NCBI GenBank assembly: GCA_963727755.1
Contig: CAVSHN010000014.1
Span: 186,001-250,000, forward strand
Reading direction: 5' to 3'
Source of the DNA: DASYAN01 sp963727755
GTDB taxonomy: Bacteria > Chloroflexota > Ktedonobacteria > Ktedonobacterales > Ktedonobacteraceae
Length of the DNA stretch: 64,000 nt
The notes beneath the pieces are model-generated. The model was not told where the DNA came from, did no database searches, and worked only from the letters and a program-made list of their open reading frames with translations. The position numbers were made by a program, and so were the translations under genes. Shown one piece after another: positions 1-8,852 of the stretch. Each line of letters begins with the position of its first letter. The first letter of the stretch is position 1.

Positions 1-1584
1 CTTGCTGGACGTCCCCCTTTTATGGGTGACCCAATATACCTTCTAAGTCAACACCTCAACGCAGATCCTCCCCCCATACGCACATTTGTCCCAACATTAC
101 CAGCAGGAATAGAGCAGACCCTAGCACGCGCTCTCTCCAAAAATCCATCCGAACGTTATCCTTCGGTCAGCGCATTTGCAGAAGATTTCATGCATTATAT
201 TCACAATCAGCAATATAATCCGTCTCGTACTCTGACAGCACCACCACTCTTCTCGCTGCCAACACAACAGCATGCGGTCCAGGGAAGTTCAGAGCAAGTG
301 CCAACACAGCCATCAGCATCATCACAACCATTCCCATCTCCCACAGGTAATAGTACAGTAACAGCTTTCTCGCAGGCAGATTACGCTGCACCAACTGTGT
401 TGCAAAATGCATCATCACCAATACCATCGACACCGCAATATCTACCACCATCTTCATCAGCACCAAGCTTGCAAACGTATTCGCCACAGAGCCAAGCACA
501 GTTAGCATCCACGCTTTCATCAAGCCCATCTAGCATACAGAGTATGGAACATCGTACGAGTCGCCGTAGTGCCTTGGGCTGGCTTCTGGGAGGAATCGCG
601 GTGATTGGTTTGGGCATAGGAGCAGGTATAGAGATCTATATCCACGAGAGTTCCCATCAGAGCAAACAATCCGCAAATAACACTTCAACATTACCAAGCA
701 ATGGGCCGCAGCCACCAACGCCCACAGATATAAAATATACTCTCACTGGGCATAGCGCAGAAGTAACAAAGCTTTCCTGGTCACCAAATGGTGCGCAACT
801 AGCATCAGCCTCGCAGGACTATAGCGTTCGACTTTGGGATCTTACAACCCAGCAGAATACGATCACCTACACGGGACATACTCAGGGAGTTCTAACTGTT
901 GCATGGAGCCACAATAGTCAACTGCTAGCTTCTGGAGGCGAGGATAACAGAGTACTTGTATGGGATACAGCAGGCAATACTATAGATAACTTCCCCAAAC
1001 AGCCCGCAGCAGTAGAGGAAGTTATATGGGCACCAAATGATCAACGCATCATTGTTGATATTCACAATCATAAAGTACAAGAGATAGTATTGAGCCGTAA
1101 GAAACCCATAGCAATAGGAAGAGCTTTTGATAACTATTGTCTGGCCCTTTCCCCCAATGGACAGTATCTGGCAGTCGGTACTCAGGCTGGTATGGTCGTT
1201 GTCTACGACACGACTGACTTTAGCCCTGTGGTAGACCAAGGTATCCATCTCGACCCTATCCATTCACTGGCTTGGTCTCCTGACAGCACCCTCCTAGCAT
1301 CAGGAGATGCAAATAGCAATATACGAGTAATGGATATTACCACACAAACCATCATATATACGTTACCCATCAACGGATTGGCAAATGCTATCTCTTGGGA
1401 GCCAGCTAACACGGGACGGATTGCTATCGCATCAAGCAATGGCACAATAATTGTCTGGAATACCAATACAGGCAACTCTACCATTTATAGAGGCCATCAG
1501 GGGTCAGTCGCAACAGTGGCATGGGGAAACAAGGCATTAGCTAGTGGTTCTACAGATAAAACAATCATCGTCTGGAACATCTAG
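1..1584 (+). CDS. Ser/Thr protein kinase with WD40 propeller, 3' part
   Basis: The reading frame is open from base 1, so the start and most of the kinase domain lie to the left; the first residues (LAGRPPFMGDP) are the end of a kinase C-lobe, followed by the usual ALSKNPSERYPS element. A long Pro/Ser/Gln-rich linker follows, then one membrane helix (about residues 193-214 of the visible part, GWLLGGIAVIGLGIG) and about seven WD40-type repeats with SPNG..LAS...D..VRLWD signatures, enough to close one beta-propeller. This architecture, cytoplasmic kinase plus extracellular propeller, suggests a membrane receptor kinase that senses a ligand or cell-surface partner. The ligand is unknown. The gene ends in TAG, 40 bp before a convergent gene. 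Confidence 0.88.
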   Translation, partial: LAGRPPFMGDPIYLLSQHLNADPPPIRTFVPTLPAGIEQTLARALSKNPSERYPSVSAFAEDFMHYIHNQQYNPSRTLTAPPLFSLPTQQHAVQGSSEQVPTQPSASSQPFPSPTGNSTVTAFSQADYAAPTVLQNASSPIPSTPQYLPPSSSAPSLQTYSPQSQAQLASTLSSSPSSIQSMEHRTSRRSALGWLLGGIAVIGLGIGAGIEIYIHESSHQSKQSANNTSTLPSNGPQPPTPTDIKYTLTGHSAEVTKLSWSPNGAQLASASQDYSVRLWDLTTQQNTITYTGHTQGVLTVAWSHNSQLLASGGEDNRVLVWDTAGNTIDNFPKQPAAVEEVIWAPNDQRIIVDIHNHKVQEIVLSRKKPIAIGRAFDNYCLALSPNGQYLAVGTQAGMVVVYDTTDFSPVVDQGIHLDPIHSLAWSPDSTLLASGDANSNIRVMDITTQTIIYTLPINGLANAISWEPANTGRIAIASSNGTIIVWNTNTGNSTIYRGHQGSVATVAWGNKALASGSTDKTIIVWNI

Positions 1585-1624
1585 CTACAGGCAGGCCAAG
1601 TGCATATCGCACTGCCTTGGCAGG

Positions 1625-2884
1625 TTATGGTTTATTGAGATGCACTGGACGGAAGCCAAGCGCAATGATACGGGCTGGAATATCGCGTATAAACGGCAGG
1701 CGCATCATTAGTCTGATCCAGAGCGGTATAGTAAATGGCTGATCTGAACCAAATATAGATGGAAAGACGTTCTTTTGTAACATGCCTTGATAGGCCTGGA
1801 TGAGCCTCGTCGGCCACTCACGCGACCGTTGGACGGTAGCTAAATCACGTAGTTGGACGATGCCATAAGCCAGCTTCCCGCTTAGCACGTTTGCCGTAAC
1901 TACGGCATCCTGGATGGCATAATTGATGCCAACTCCTCCAACAGGAGACATTACATGAGCAGCATCACCAATCAGTAGCAGGCCAGGACGATACCAGCAA
2001 GGCAAGCGGCTCGACTCAACAGAGAGGACCGAAATGTGTTTCCAATCCAGCAATTCATGAACACGATCGGCTAGCTCAGGCAAAGCTTCAACAATTGATT
2101 GTCGGAAGTGCTCTAAACCAGCAGCTCGTATTTCATGATAGCCTCCTTTAGGAATGACATATCCCAATTGCCAGTGATCTCCACGGTTGAGACAAGCTAT
2201 CACACGACGCGGCAGAATACGACCAAATGTTCCATCTGGATCACTTGGCCTTCGAGGCAAGCGAAACCAGAGTACATCCATGGGAGGCGAGGTCTTAATA
2301 GGCTCAAACCTAGCTAGTTTGCGTATCCGTGAGAAACGGCCATCCGCCCCTACTGTCAGCACTGCTCGTACCTCGTGCCAACCATCATGCGCATGATAGC
2401 GTACACCACGCACTTTTCCACCTTCCTCGATCAACTCATCAACCTGTGCCCCCATTACCAGCCGGAATTCAGGGTAGTGCTGAGCCTCAGTTGTGATAAA
2501 CTCGAGGAACTTGGCCTGTGGGATCAATGCTACATAGGGATAACGGGTACGTAAGCGTGTCAAATCGGCAAGCGTTACCACGCCATTAGCGGTCTGTACG
2601 CTCAAGCGGTTCAAACAAGTGTGAGGGATTTGCAGTAGACGATCAGCTAAGCCAATTTCATTGAGGATATTGAGCGTAGAAGGATGGATGGTATCACCCC
2701 GGAACTCACGATCAAAGTCCATATGCGATTCAAGCAAGATCACGGGGATACCTTTGCGGGCCAGCAAAAGAGATAGAATAGCTCCAGCAGGTCCTGCCCC
2801 AACGATACTACATGTCGTTTTTTCTACGCTTTTCACCTCGTGCATATGAGCACTATAAGTATGCTCGCCAGTTAGATGTTGCAT
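1625..2884 (-). CDS. FAD-dependent monooxygenase (class A flavoprotein family)
   Basis: The protein (419 aa) starts with the dinucleotide-binding motif GAGPAGAILSLLLARKG, has the DGRFSRIRKLA segment, and near residue 300 the FAD-ribityl motif GDAAHVMSPVGGVGIN. These are the three marks of the aromatic-ring hydroxylase/squalene-epoxidase-like flavin monooxygenases that use NAD(P)H and O2. The substrate cannot be read from the sequence. A longer frame exists upstream, but GGAGGAG lies at 2886-2892 directly ahead of the ATG at 2884, so I chose that start. It is convergent with the kinase gene on its left and separate from the small-gene cluster upstream. Confidence 0.85.
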   Translation of the reverse strand: MQHLTGEHTYSAHMHEVKSVEKTTCSIVGAGPAGAILSLLLARKGIPVILLESHMDFDREFRGDTIHPSTLNILNEIGLADRLLQIPHTCLNRLSVQTANGVVTLADLTRLRTRYPYVALIPQAKFLEFITTEAQHYPEFRLVMGAQVDELIEEGGKVRGVRYHAHDGWHEVRAVLTVGADGRFSRIRKLARFEPIKTSPPMDVLWFRLPRRPSDPDGTFGRILPRRVIACLNRGDHWQLGYVIPKGGYHEIRAAGLEHFRQSIVEALPELADRVHELLDWKHISVLSVESSRLPCWYRPGLLLIGDAAHVMSPVGGVGINYAIQDAVVTANVLSGKLAYGIVQLRDLATVQRSREWPTRLIQAYQGMLQKNVFPSIFGSDQPFTIPLWIRLMMRLPFIRDIPARIIALGFRPVHLNKP

Positions 2885-2950
2885 GGCTCCTCCGGAAGGG
2901 CTCCATCCCAATACCATCCTCAAGTTGTGCTGATAGATGTCATTATAAGA

Positions 2951-3358
2951 CTAAATCTTGAGCGAATTTATCAGGTTGATTATCTCCTCTGCATCATCTA
3001 TTCTTTTCTTTATTCCACTTGTATTTGTAAACATGTATGTTCCTAATTTATCATAATCAGCCCGGTGGCGGAAATTTTTTAATGTATAAAGTTTCTTTCC
3101 TATTTCATCCCATTCTGGGTGAGCAGAATTTTCCATAAATATCTCAATGAGAAATTTATGGGATTCCATTCTGCTAGCCTGAATTTCTTGCTTGGTAGGA
3201 TATTCGCCTATATCTCTGAGATAATCACAAGCCAAATTGTAAGCGGCATAATATGCTCTACTCAGGGCAGCTCTGAGCATAGCCTCTTCCTGAGAGACAC
3301 CGTCAGCCAGTGAAAGCAGTTCCCTCGCTAGGATATAGTAGTCTTGCCAATCAAACAT
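2951..3358 (-). CDS. HEPN-domain protein
   Basis: A 135-residue all-helical protein whose core SRAYYAAYNLACDYL matches the HEPN fold (the family often reads RAYYAAYH). HEPN proteins are commonly RNases or RNA-binding partners in toxin-antitoxin and defence systems, with catalysis by an R-X4-6-H motif. Here the position of the histidine is Asn (R-A-Y-Y-A-A-Y-N), so nuclease activity is doubtful. It is the last gene of a four-gene cluster; only 2 bp separate it from the stop of the preceding gene, so the two are almost certainly co-translated. A role as effector or partner of the small upstream proteins is inference. Confidence 0.75.
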   Translation of the reverse strand: MFDWQDYYILARELLSLADGVSQEEAMLRAALSRAYYAAYNLACDYLRDIGEYPTKQEIQASRMESHKFLIEIFMENSAHPEWDEIGKKLYTLKNFRHRADYDKLGTYMFTNTSGIKKRIDDAEEIINLINSLKI

Positions 3359-3360
3359 AT

Positions 3361-3585
3361 TTACTCCATATCAACCGTGAGATGGATTTTGGATTCTTTT
3401 GATATTTCTTTCCACCATTCTTCATCAAACCAAGAGAATACCTTCCAAGCATCTTCTCTTGGCATATCTGTCTGTATATATGCTGCAAGAGACGCATCCT
3501 CTAACCAGCCTGTTTCGTCTATGTAATATAGGGTCACTGGTGCTTCACCAAAGTATCGAGATTTAATCTCATGAATTGTATTCAA
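3361..3585 (-). CDS. Small acidic protein next to HEPN gene
   Basis: A 74-residue protein, acidic and rich in Trp near the C-terminus (WFDEEWWKEIS). I do not recognise the family. The only in-frame start is TTG at 3585, nine bases after the stop of the upstream gene; no clear ribosome site is visible, which fits translational coupling. It ends 2 bp before the HEPN start. By position it could be an antitoxin or adaptor for the HEPN protein, but no motif proves this. Confidence 0.55.
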   Translation of the reverse strand: MNTIHEIKSRYFGEAPVTLYYIDETGWLEDASLAAYIQTDMPREDAWKVFSWFDEEWWKEISKESKIHLTVDME

Positions 3586-3594
3586 ATCAGCAAT

Positions 3595-3813
3595 TTAAAA
3601 AGGATACCTCTTAAGAAATATTGCTATGTCGTCGGGGTGAATAAACTCATACTGCGCTTTTAATTGCTCAATTTGTGTTTCTAGCTGCTTAACAGGATTC
3701 TTAGAAGATCTGTTATCAATGCCTTTACAGAAAAGAAACGGTAAATTATCAGACTGCCCCTTGGAAAACTGCTTAGGATCTGGCTGCATTGACCTTGCTA
3801 TCATGCTATTCAT
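3595..3813 (-). CDS. Hypothetical small protein of the HEPN cluster
   Basis: A 72-residue protein with a short coiled-coil-like centre (VKQLETQIEQLKAQYEF) and the tail DDIAIFLKRYPF. Family unknown. Two starts are possible: ATG at 3813, overlapping the end of the preceding gene by 8 bases, or ATG at 3804, which lies 9 bases after GGAAG and is better spaced. The overlap supports a polycistronic unit reading from 4144 down to 2951. Confidence 0.55.
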   Translation of the reverse strand: MNSMIARSMQPDPKQFSKGQSDNLPFLFCKGIDNRSSKNPVKQLETQIEQLKAQYEFIHPDDIAIFLKRYPF

Positions 3814-4144
3814 CTTCCTTCTTATTGAGTGGTAACGGCTTTGTTAGCTTAAATTCATCAAGGCTTCTATTGAATGTATCAGCAAATTCTATGAGCTTAT
3901 CAGGACTCAAAACTAACCTCGCTACACAGACAACTGACATCTTTTCAACCCTGTAAAATTGCTCTAACTGCTCCTCTAGCGATCCAGTAAGCAATGGATC
4001 CCGTTGTTCAAGAAAAGACACGACAAATTCCGCTGGTCCAGGTTTCTGGACAACGATATGGGTTGCACGTTGTGTTGAGACAGTGTCAGGCACGATCCAC
4101 TCAGCAGAGACATTTCTTACTAATTGTTCCTCATTATCAGGCAT
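3806..4144 (-). CDS. DUF3467-like small protein
   Basis: The frame could begin at 4246, but GAGGAG sits 7 bases before ATG 4144, giving a 112-residue protein that begins MPDNEEQLV. Its layout, an N-terminal strand region followed by ARLVLSPDKLIEFADTFNRS, resembles the DUF3467 family, whose members end in a similar ARVVMSP..A..L...L segment. That assignment rests on pattern memory and is moderate. It is the first gene of the four-gene HEPN cluster. DUF3467 proteins have no firmly known function. Confidence 0.6.
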   Translation of the reverse strand: MPDNEEQLVRNVSAEWIVPDTVSTQRATHIVVQKPGPAEFVVSFLEQRDPLLTGSLEEQLEQFYRVEKMSVVCVARLVLSPDKLIEFADTFNRSLDEFKLTKPLPLNKKEDE

Positions 4145-4304
4145 GTACTCTCTCCTCAAGTTTACACATATATTGCCAACTACTACACTCTTGGTACTCA
4201 TAGATAGTAGCACATATGGGATATGCATGTCTAGGCTTTTTATCACAACTTTGGCATCAGAGAGGCTTCACAACCGCAAACAAAAGCAGAATGATCAAAT
4301 TGGG

Positions 4305-4345
4305 AAAAACCGGATAGGGCATCCTGCTAAGGATGATCTATCCGG
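4305..4345 (-). terminator. Rho-independent terminator
   Basis: On the minus strand the sequence CCGGATAG...CTATCCGG, with an inner ATCCT/AGGAT pairing, forms a strong hairpin followed by TTTTT. It lies 140 bp downstream of the XRE gene that reads toward it and upstream of the HEPN cluster, so it separates the two units. Confidence 0.75.
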
Positions 4346-4483
4346 CATATATCAGTTCCGTAGTGTAATGCTTCCTCAAGCGAAGAAAGACAAACACAAA
4401 GAAAAACGTAGTACAAGCAGGCTTGTTAAGCCTATCTCTTCAGTTGCTGCATTTCCTATTGATGCACTTAAGCGACGCACTAC

Positions 4484-4711
4484 TCATGAAACAAGGTCCA
4501 ATGTTGAGACACCCAGAGCACGTGCAAGCATACGCACGTGATACGGTTGCGCCTCTTCGCGCCCGTCTTCCAGGTGAGAAATGGTATTCCTGCGTAAACC
4601 AGACAAATCGGCCAGTTGACCAAGGCTCAAACCTTGCCGCTGACGAACGACACGCAAGTTAGGAATACCGTGAGGTCTGATGGCTTTTGGCTTAGCGATC
4701 ATTTGTTTCAT
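4484..4711 (-). CDS. XRE-family HTH regulator
   Basis: A 75-residue single-domain DNA-binding protein. The segment LRVVRQRQGLSLGQLADLSG followed by LRRNTISHLEDGREEAQPY is a typical five-helix Cro/C1 HTH, and the C-terminal RMLARALGVSTLDLV is the usual closing helix. There is no sensor domain. AAGGAG lies 7 bases ahead of the ATG, which fixes the start. It is transcribed alone and ends at a hairpin terminator. Targets are unknown; it may control itself or the small-gene cluster downstream. Confidence 0.85.
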   Translation of the reverse strand: MKQMIAKPKAIRPHGIPNLRVVRQRQGLSLGQLADLSGLRRNTISHLEDGREEAQPYHVRMLARALGVSTLDLVS

Positions 4712-4906
4712 GTTCCTCTCCTTCGAGGCAGCTTTGAGATCTTCTTCAGCGACATTGCAAAAGAAGTTGTCTGAGACAAATACTGTGGATACAGATTGTC
4801 CTTATACCAATTAGCATACCAGATAAAAGATGTTATTGTCTAGTGGCAAGCTATTATGCCCAGTAACGCAAGAAGTCACAGTTTTGTCACATTCAGAGAG
4901 GATATT

Positions 4907-6091
4907 TTAGGCATGCTTATGCGGATAAGGAGGATGGAGAGGAGCAGGATTGATGCCAAGTACTTCAAAGCTTGGTCCGTCAGCATCATCTCCACTATCC
5001 AGGCAAATGACATTATTAGAGAATAACCACGAAGCACCACTCATATTCTGAGCAACTTGACTTACAGGTTCCCCCATACCCGTACTATGACTTAAGTCGA
5101 CCAGGGATAAAGAATTGGCAATCGAGCGCAATGTGTCACTATCGATCCCATCGCTTTTATCACCAACAATCCAGAAGACCACACCAGTCTTCTGATCCTC
5201 GTAAATGAGTTCGCTACGATCAGTATAAACCCAGGAAGGTGAGGAGGTATGGTCCTGCATCCATTGGCCTTCCACATAGATAGCCGAAGCAGACCCAGTA
5301 CGCCCTATTTGCATCTGATGCGCAGCCCCTTGCTGCACCATCTCAAGCACCTTGCCCTGCGGCTTAAATTCGCATATGGCAATTTGTCGAGGTACTAAGC
5401 CGGGAAGAGCATAGGAGAAATTCAAGACAATCATAGGACCATCAGTCCAGGCAGGATCACCTGGATAGAGATAAATATTGCTTTGTGAATAACGACTTGG
5501 TATAGTCTGCGGCCAGAACATAGGGAAATGCAACTTGGCCTGCGCCTGCACGATAGTCATCTGGCTGTTACTGCTATTGTGAGGAGCCTTTGAAGAGGAG
5601 GTAGATACATGTGGATAAGTATTTACGAGGAGTACACCACTATGCCCGCCTGACCACAGGTAAGTCCAGCCAGCGGCAAATGAGGGGCTTGCCATCACCA
5701 CGGTCAGAATCATAAAAAGCATACAGGCAGCCATAATAGTTACAAGAGGACGAGAAGGAGAAGAGAGAGAATTGAGCATGGTACGAACAGAGAATTGAGA
5801 TGAGAAAAAAAGCGGGCGTTTGAGGCGCAATCGCCGAGAAACACGGACATAGATCTTTTTTTCAAAACTTGACTCGAGAGATTGGAGACGAGGATTTTCA
5901 GCTGCCAATACTGTCTGAACAAAAAGAGGTGGCATCTCTTCCCGGTCAAGAGAAAAAAGCGTATTCAGTTCCCGCGCAAACTCGAAATCCTCCTCAGAAA
6001 AATCGTCAGGGAACGCCCCATTGTACTTAGAAAGGCCACAATGATCAAAGTCTGATCCTGAGGGCATTTGTTCAAATTCGCTCGTACTCAT
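4907..6091 (-). CDS. Anti-sigma-like membrane protein
   Basis: A 394-residue protein with a cytoplasmic N-terminal part (about 120 residues, including an acidic DDFSEEDFEFARELNTLF segment), one membrane helix (LVTIMAACMLFMILTVVMAS) and an exported domain of about 240 residues with a DUF4367-like look. It overlaps the end of the ECF sigma gene by 20 bases; AAGGAG is placed 7 bases before ATG 6091, inside the sigma gene. The pairing and topology suggest it binds and restrains the sigma factor and senses the cell envelope. No zinc-binding H-x3-C-x2-C motif of the classic anti-sigma type is seen. Confidence 0.65.
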   Translation of the reverse strand: MSTSEFEQMPSGSDFDHCGLSKYNGAFPDDFSEEDFEFARELNTLFSLDREEMPPLFVQTVLAAENPRLQSLESSFEKKIYVRVSRRLRLKRPLFFSSQFSVRTMLNSLSSPSRPLVTIMAACMLFMILTVVMASPSFAAGWTYLWSGGHSGVLLVNTYPHVSTSSSKAPHNSSNSQMTIVQAQAKLHFPMFWPQTIPSRYSQSNIYLYPGDPAWTDGPMIVLNFSYALPGLVPRQIAICEFKPQGKVLEMVQQGAAHQMQIGRTGSASAIYVEGQWMQDHTSSPSWVYTDRSELIYEDQKTGVVFWIVGDKSDGIDSDTLRSIANSLSLVDLSHSTGMGEPVSQVAQNMSGASWLFSNNVICLDSGDDADGPSFEVLGINPAPLHPPYPHKHA

Positions 6092-6725
6092 GTGCGTGCT
6101 CCTTGAGCGCCTCGCGTAAGCTTTTCCTCGCTCGCCAGAGACGAGTATCCAGAGCATGGCGAGTCATGCCTGTTTTTGCTGCAAGTTCCTCTGTGCTGGC
6201 GAACCTAAAATAGCGCTGATAGATAAGGAAACGGTCAAGCTCGGGCAATGTTGCCAAGGCAAGACTCAGCTCTTCACGCCTCTCACTCTGCTCTAACAAG
6301 GATTCCATACTGGCCTCTTGATGGGCAAGAAGCCTGACTTTATGCTCATACTCAAAGTTACTGCTTTCGTTACTGTGATCTGAATGCCACTGTTTAATCT
6401 CATCAGCTGATTGTACCATATGGGTCTGACGGCGACACAATTGGCGCCGACGATCCAACGCGATATACTTGGCACGCATGGTTAACCAAGTGCGCAAAGA
6501 ACCCCGCACGGTGTCAAAGGTGTCAATCTCTTGCCAGACAGTGACAAAGAGATCATTAACACATTCTTCCGTGTCCTGGGTGGTACCAACTCCATCAAGA
6601 ACAAGACGAATAAAATAAAATAATTCTCGAGAATATCGAGAGATGAGTGTCTCCAATGCCTCAGGGTCCCGCTTGCGTAACCGTTGGATGAGATCCTCAT
6701 CAGAACAGTCGTGTCGCACTGTCAT
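6072..6725 (-). CDS. ECF-type RNA polymerase sigma factor
   Basis: A 217-residue protein with sigma region 2 (ALETLISRYSRELFYFIRLV...VNDLFVTVWQEIDTF, then LRTWLTMRAKYIALDRRRQ, the -10 recognition helix) and region 4 (LATLPELDRFLIYQRYF...TEELAAKTGMTRHALDTRLW, the -35 HTH). The linker of about 50 residues between the two is rather long. The next gene overlaps its 3' end and encodes a membrane anti-sigma-like protein, so this is an ECF/anti-sigma pair responding to an outside signal. Its own promoter target is not evident. Confidence 0.88.
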   Translation of the reverse strand: MTVRHDCSDEDLIQRLRKRDPEALETLISRYSRELFYFIRLVLDGVGTTQDTEECVNDLFVTVWQEIDTFDTVRGSLRTWLTMRAKYIALDRRRQLCRRQTHMVQSADEIKQWHSDHSNESSNFEYEHKVRLLAHQEASMESLLEQSERREELSLALATLPELDRFLIYQRYFRFASTEELAAKTGMTRHALDTRLWRARKSLREALKEHAHEYERI

Positions 6726-6802
6726 CTCATCTTGCAGCGTAGAGCCCCCATGTCTCTATCCCAAGGTTCGCCGTGATCAACCACAGATTTTCCTTTCTGG
6801 GG

Positions 6803-6838
6803 GCCCATCCCCGCATGATGGGGGTTGGGTTCATGACA
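6803..6838. repeat. Dispersed hairpin repeat, copy 1
   Basis: The 36-bp element begins GCCCATCCCCGCATGA and continues through a GGGG arm to GGGTTC-TGACA. It pairs as CCCATCCCC with GGGG.T.GGG around a GCATGAT loop. A second copy with 32 of 36 identical bases lies at 28051-28086. It sits in the gap between the sigma gene and the GltD-like gene. The rest of this gap shows no gene. Confidence 0.6.
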
Positions 6839-6993
6839 GTATGTCACAGATCAAGCGAACGGAAACGCTGCTTCTCCCTTTTTTAGTCATAATATATACG
6901 TCTGGTTGAGACTGCTATCTCTCATGGACGCAAGGCTCTTGGCAATCTTGCCTGACCAGGGCAGGCAAAGTCAAGAGTTTCAGGACTTTTGAT

Positions 6994-7030
6994 CAACAAA
7001 AAGAGGAGCAATAGATCTATTGCTCCTCTT
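6994..7030 (-). terminator. Rho-independent terminator of the GltD-like gene
   Basis: A perfect 30-bp palindrome at 7001-7030 (arms AAGAGGAGCAATAGA / TCTATTGCTCCTCTT) is followed on the minus strand by TTTTTGTT. It begins 14 bp after the stop codon of the gene to its right. Confidence 0.85.
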
Positions 7031-7043
7031 AACGCTTTCATCC

Positions 7044-8852
7044 TTATTTTACGTTGATGACTGGAATCTTTGAAACTGTCCAGTGCTCATTGGGGCTGGC
7101 AACTTCAAACTGGACCATCGAGATCGCATCGGTCGGACAACGCACGACACATAAGCCACAACGGATACACTTTTCCTCATCGATAATCATGTCAGCACCA
7201 CCACTCCATCTTGCAGCGCACTGGTGCATGAGATCACCTTTCACTACACGCGAGAGGCCCTCCATGCTAATGCAGTCGTAGGGACAGATATCCACACAGC
7301 CAGAACAGAGAATACAGATTGAAGGATCAATCATAATATTTAACTGACATTGTAGACATCGACGAGCTTGACTCACTGCCTGCTCTGGAGTATAACCAGT
7401 CTCTGTCTCACGCGTATTGCTATAACGGTCCTTTAACGGCAAGGATGGGATCATCTCATGCGGAATGGACTCGTAGTCATCGACCATACCACGACGATAA
7501 TCGGGCAGTTCAATCTCTTCGGCAGCCTCGGCGGGCTTATCAACACCACCTAGGTAGCGATTGATAGCAGCTGCCGCGTCACGGCCATTGGCAATTGCCG
7601 AGATCAGGTTACGTGATCCCTGCGTAAAATCACCACCAGCAAAGAGACCAGGACGGCTTGTCATCCAGGTATCAAGATCTAGTAGAGGAACACCCCTTTT
7701 GTTCACTTCCAATCCTAGTTCCTCGGCCTGAAGCCAGCCGGTATCGCTATACTGGCCGAAGGCTGGAATGACGGTGTCAACTTCGATCTCAAATTCGGTG
7801 CAGGGAAGAGCTATCGGGCGACGACGACCACTGGCATCAGGATCACCCAGTTTGTTCCGAATAAAACGCACTCCACTGACATGGACTCCATCGTTGCTTA
7901 AGATAGCAGTCTGTGCGACAAGATACTGAAACTCGACGTTTTCATACATAGCCTCGTCAACTTCGTACTCGTCAGAACCTGCCTCCTCTTTTGAGCGACG
8001 ATACATGACGTAGACTTTCTCAGCACCAAAACGAATGGCCGTACGGCAACAGTCCATTGCCGTGAAACCAGCACCTAGCACGGCAACACGCTTGCCAATA
8101 AAGGCAGGCTCACCATAATTGGTCTTCTCAAGCAAACGAATACCGTCAATCACACCTTCCAGATCCGCGCCCACTATGATCTTGCCATCGGGACCTGTCA
8201 GCGCATTGGGAGTATAGCAGCCAGCAGCAAGATAGACAGCATCATACTGATTGAGCAGATCGGAAAGCTGAATATCATGTCCTACGCGGGTATTGTATTT
8301 AATCTCAACCCCAAGGTCCGCCATGTACTCGTCACACTCTTCCGTAGTCACAGTGCGGGGAAGACGCCAGACAGGGATACCATTGACCATTACACCGCCT
8401 GCTGTAGGATACTGTTCATAGATAGTCACTGCGTAACCCATCTCGCGCAAGTCACGAGCACAGGCTAGACCAGCGGAACCAGCACCTACAATCGCAATCT
8501 TCTTGTCCTTTGTAATTGGTGGGCACTCGGCATGATGACGATATTCACGGTGATCAGCTGCTGCACGTTTCAGCCAGCAGATGGCAACAGGCTTGCCATC
8601 GATCTTATTACGACGACAAACAGGCTCGCAGGGACGTGCACAAGTGCGCCCTAACACACCCGGTACTACATTCGCTTTACGATTTAACAGGTAGGCTTCG
8701 TCGAAACGGGCTTGCGAAATTAAACCAATATAAGTAGCAACATCTGTGTGGGCAGGACAACCAACCTGACAGGGGATGTTCGTCTGATACCAGTCCGGAG
8801 TAACTGCCACCGAGCGATATCTCGCTTCTAATTCACGATCAGGATCTATCAT
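7044..8852 (-). CDS. GltD-like NAD(P)H flavoprotein with two C-terminal 4Fe-4S clusters
   Basis: A 602-residue protein of the glutamate synthase small-subunit family. The N-terminal domain carries the cysteine pattern CQVGCPAH...CARPCEPVCRR for iron-sulfur clusters; IAIVGAGSAGLACARDL binds FAD and VAVLGAGFTAMDCCRTA binds NAD(P)H. The C-terminus adds a two-cluster ferredoxin domain (CILCSGCVDICPYDC and CIRCGLCVVRCPTDA). No large GltB subunit gene is adjacent, so it may be an electron-bifurcating or ferredoxin-linked oxidoreductase rather than true glutamate synthase. AAAGGAA before ATG 8852 is a better start than the ATG 24 bases upstream. A strong terminator follows. Confidence 0.85.
   Translation of the reverse strand: MIDPDRELEARYRSVAVTPDWYQTNIPCQVGCPAHTDVATYIGLISQARFDEAYLLNRKANVVPGVLGRTCARPCEPVCRRNKIDGKPVAICWLKRAAADHREYRHHAECPPITKDKKIAIVGAGSAGLACARDLREMGYAVTIYEQYPTAGGVMVNGIPVWRLPRTVTTEECDEYMADLGVEIKYNTRVGHDIQLSDLLNQYDAVYLAAGCYTPNALTGPDGKIIVGADLEGVIDGIRLLEKTNYGEPAFIGKRVAVLGAGFTAMDCCRTAIRFGAEKVYVMYRRSKEEAGSDEYEVDEAMYENVEFQYLVAQTAILSNDGVHVSGVRFIRNKLGDPDASGRRRPIALPCTEFEIEVDTVIPAFGQYSDTGWLQAEELGLEVNKRGVPLLDLDTWMTSRPGLFAGGDFTQGSRNLISAIANGRDAAAAINRYLGGVDKPAEAAEEIELPDYRRGMVDDYESIPHEMIPSLPLKDRYSNTRETETGYTPEQAVSQARRCLQCQLNIMIDPSICILCSGCVDICPYDCISMEGLSRVVKGDLMHQCAARWSGGADMIIDEEKCIRCGLCVVRCPTDAISMVQFEVASPNEHWTVSKIPVINVK

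Noticed and set aside
1595..1621. Hairpin between the first two convergent genes
   Set aside because: Only a 5-bp perfect stem (AGTGC/GCACT) with an asymmetric extension and no T-tract; too weak to call a terminator.
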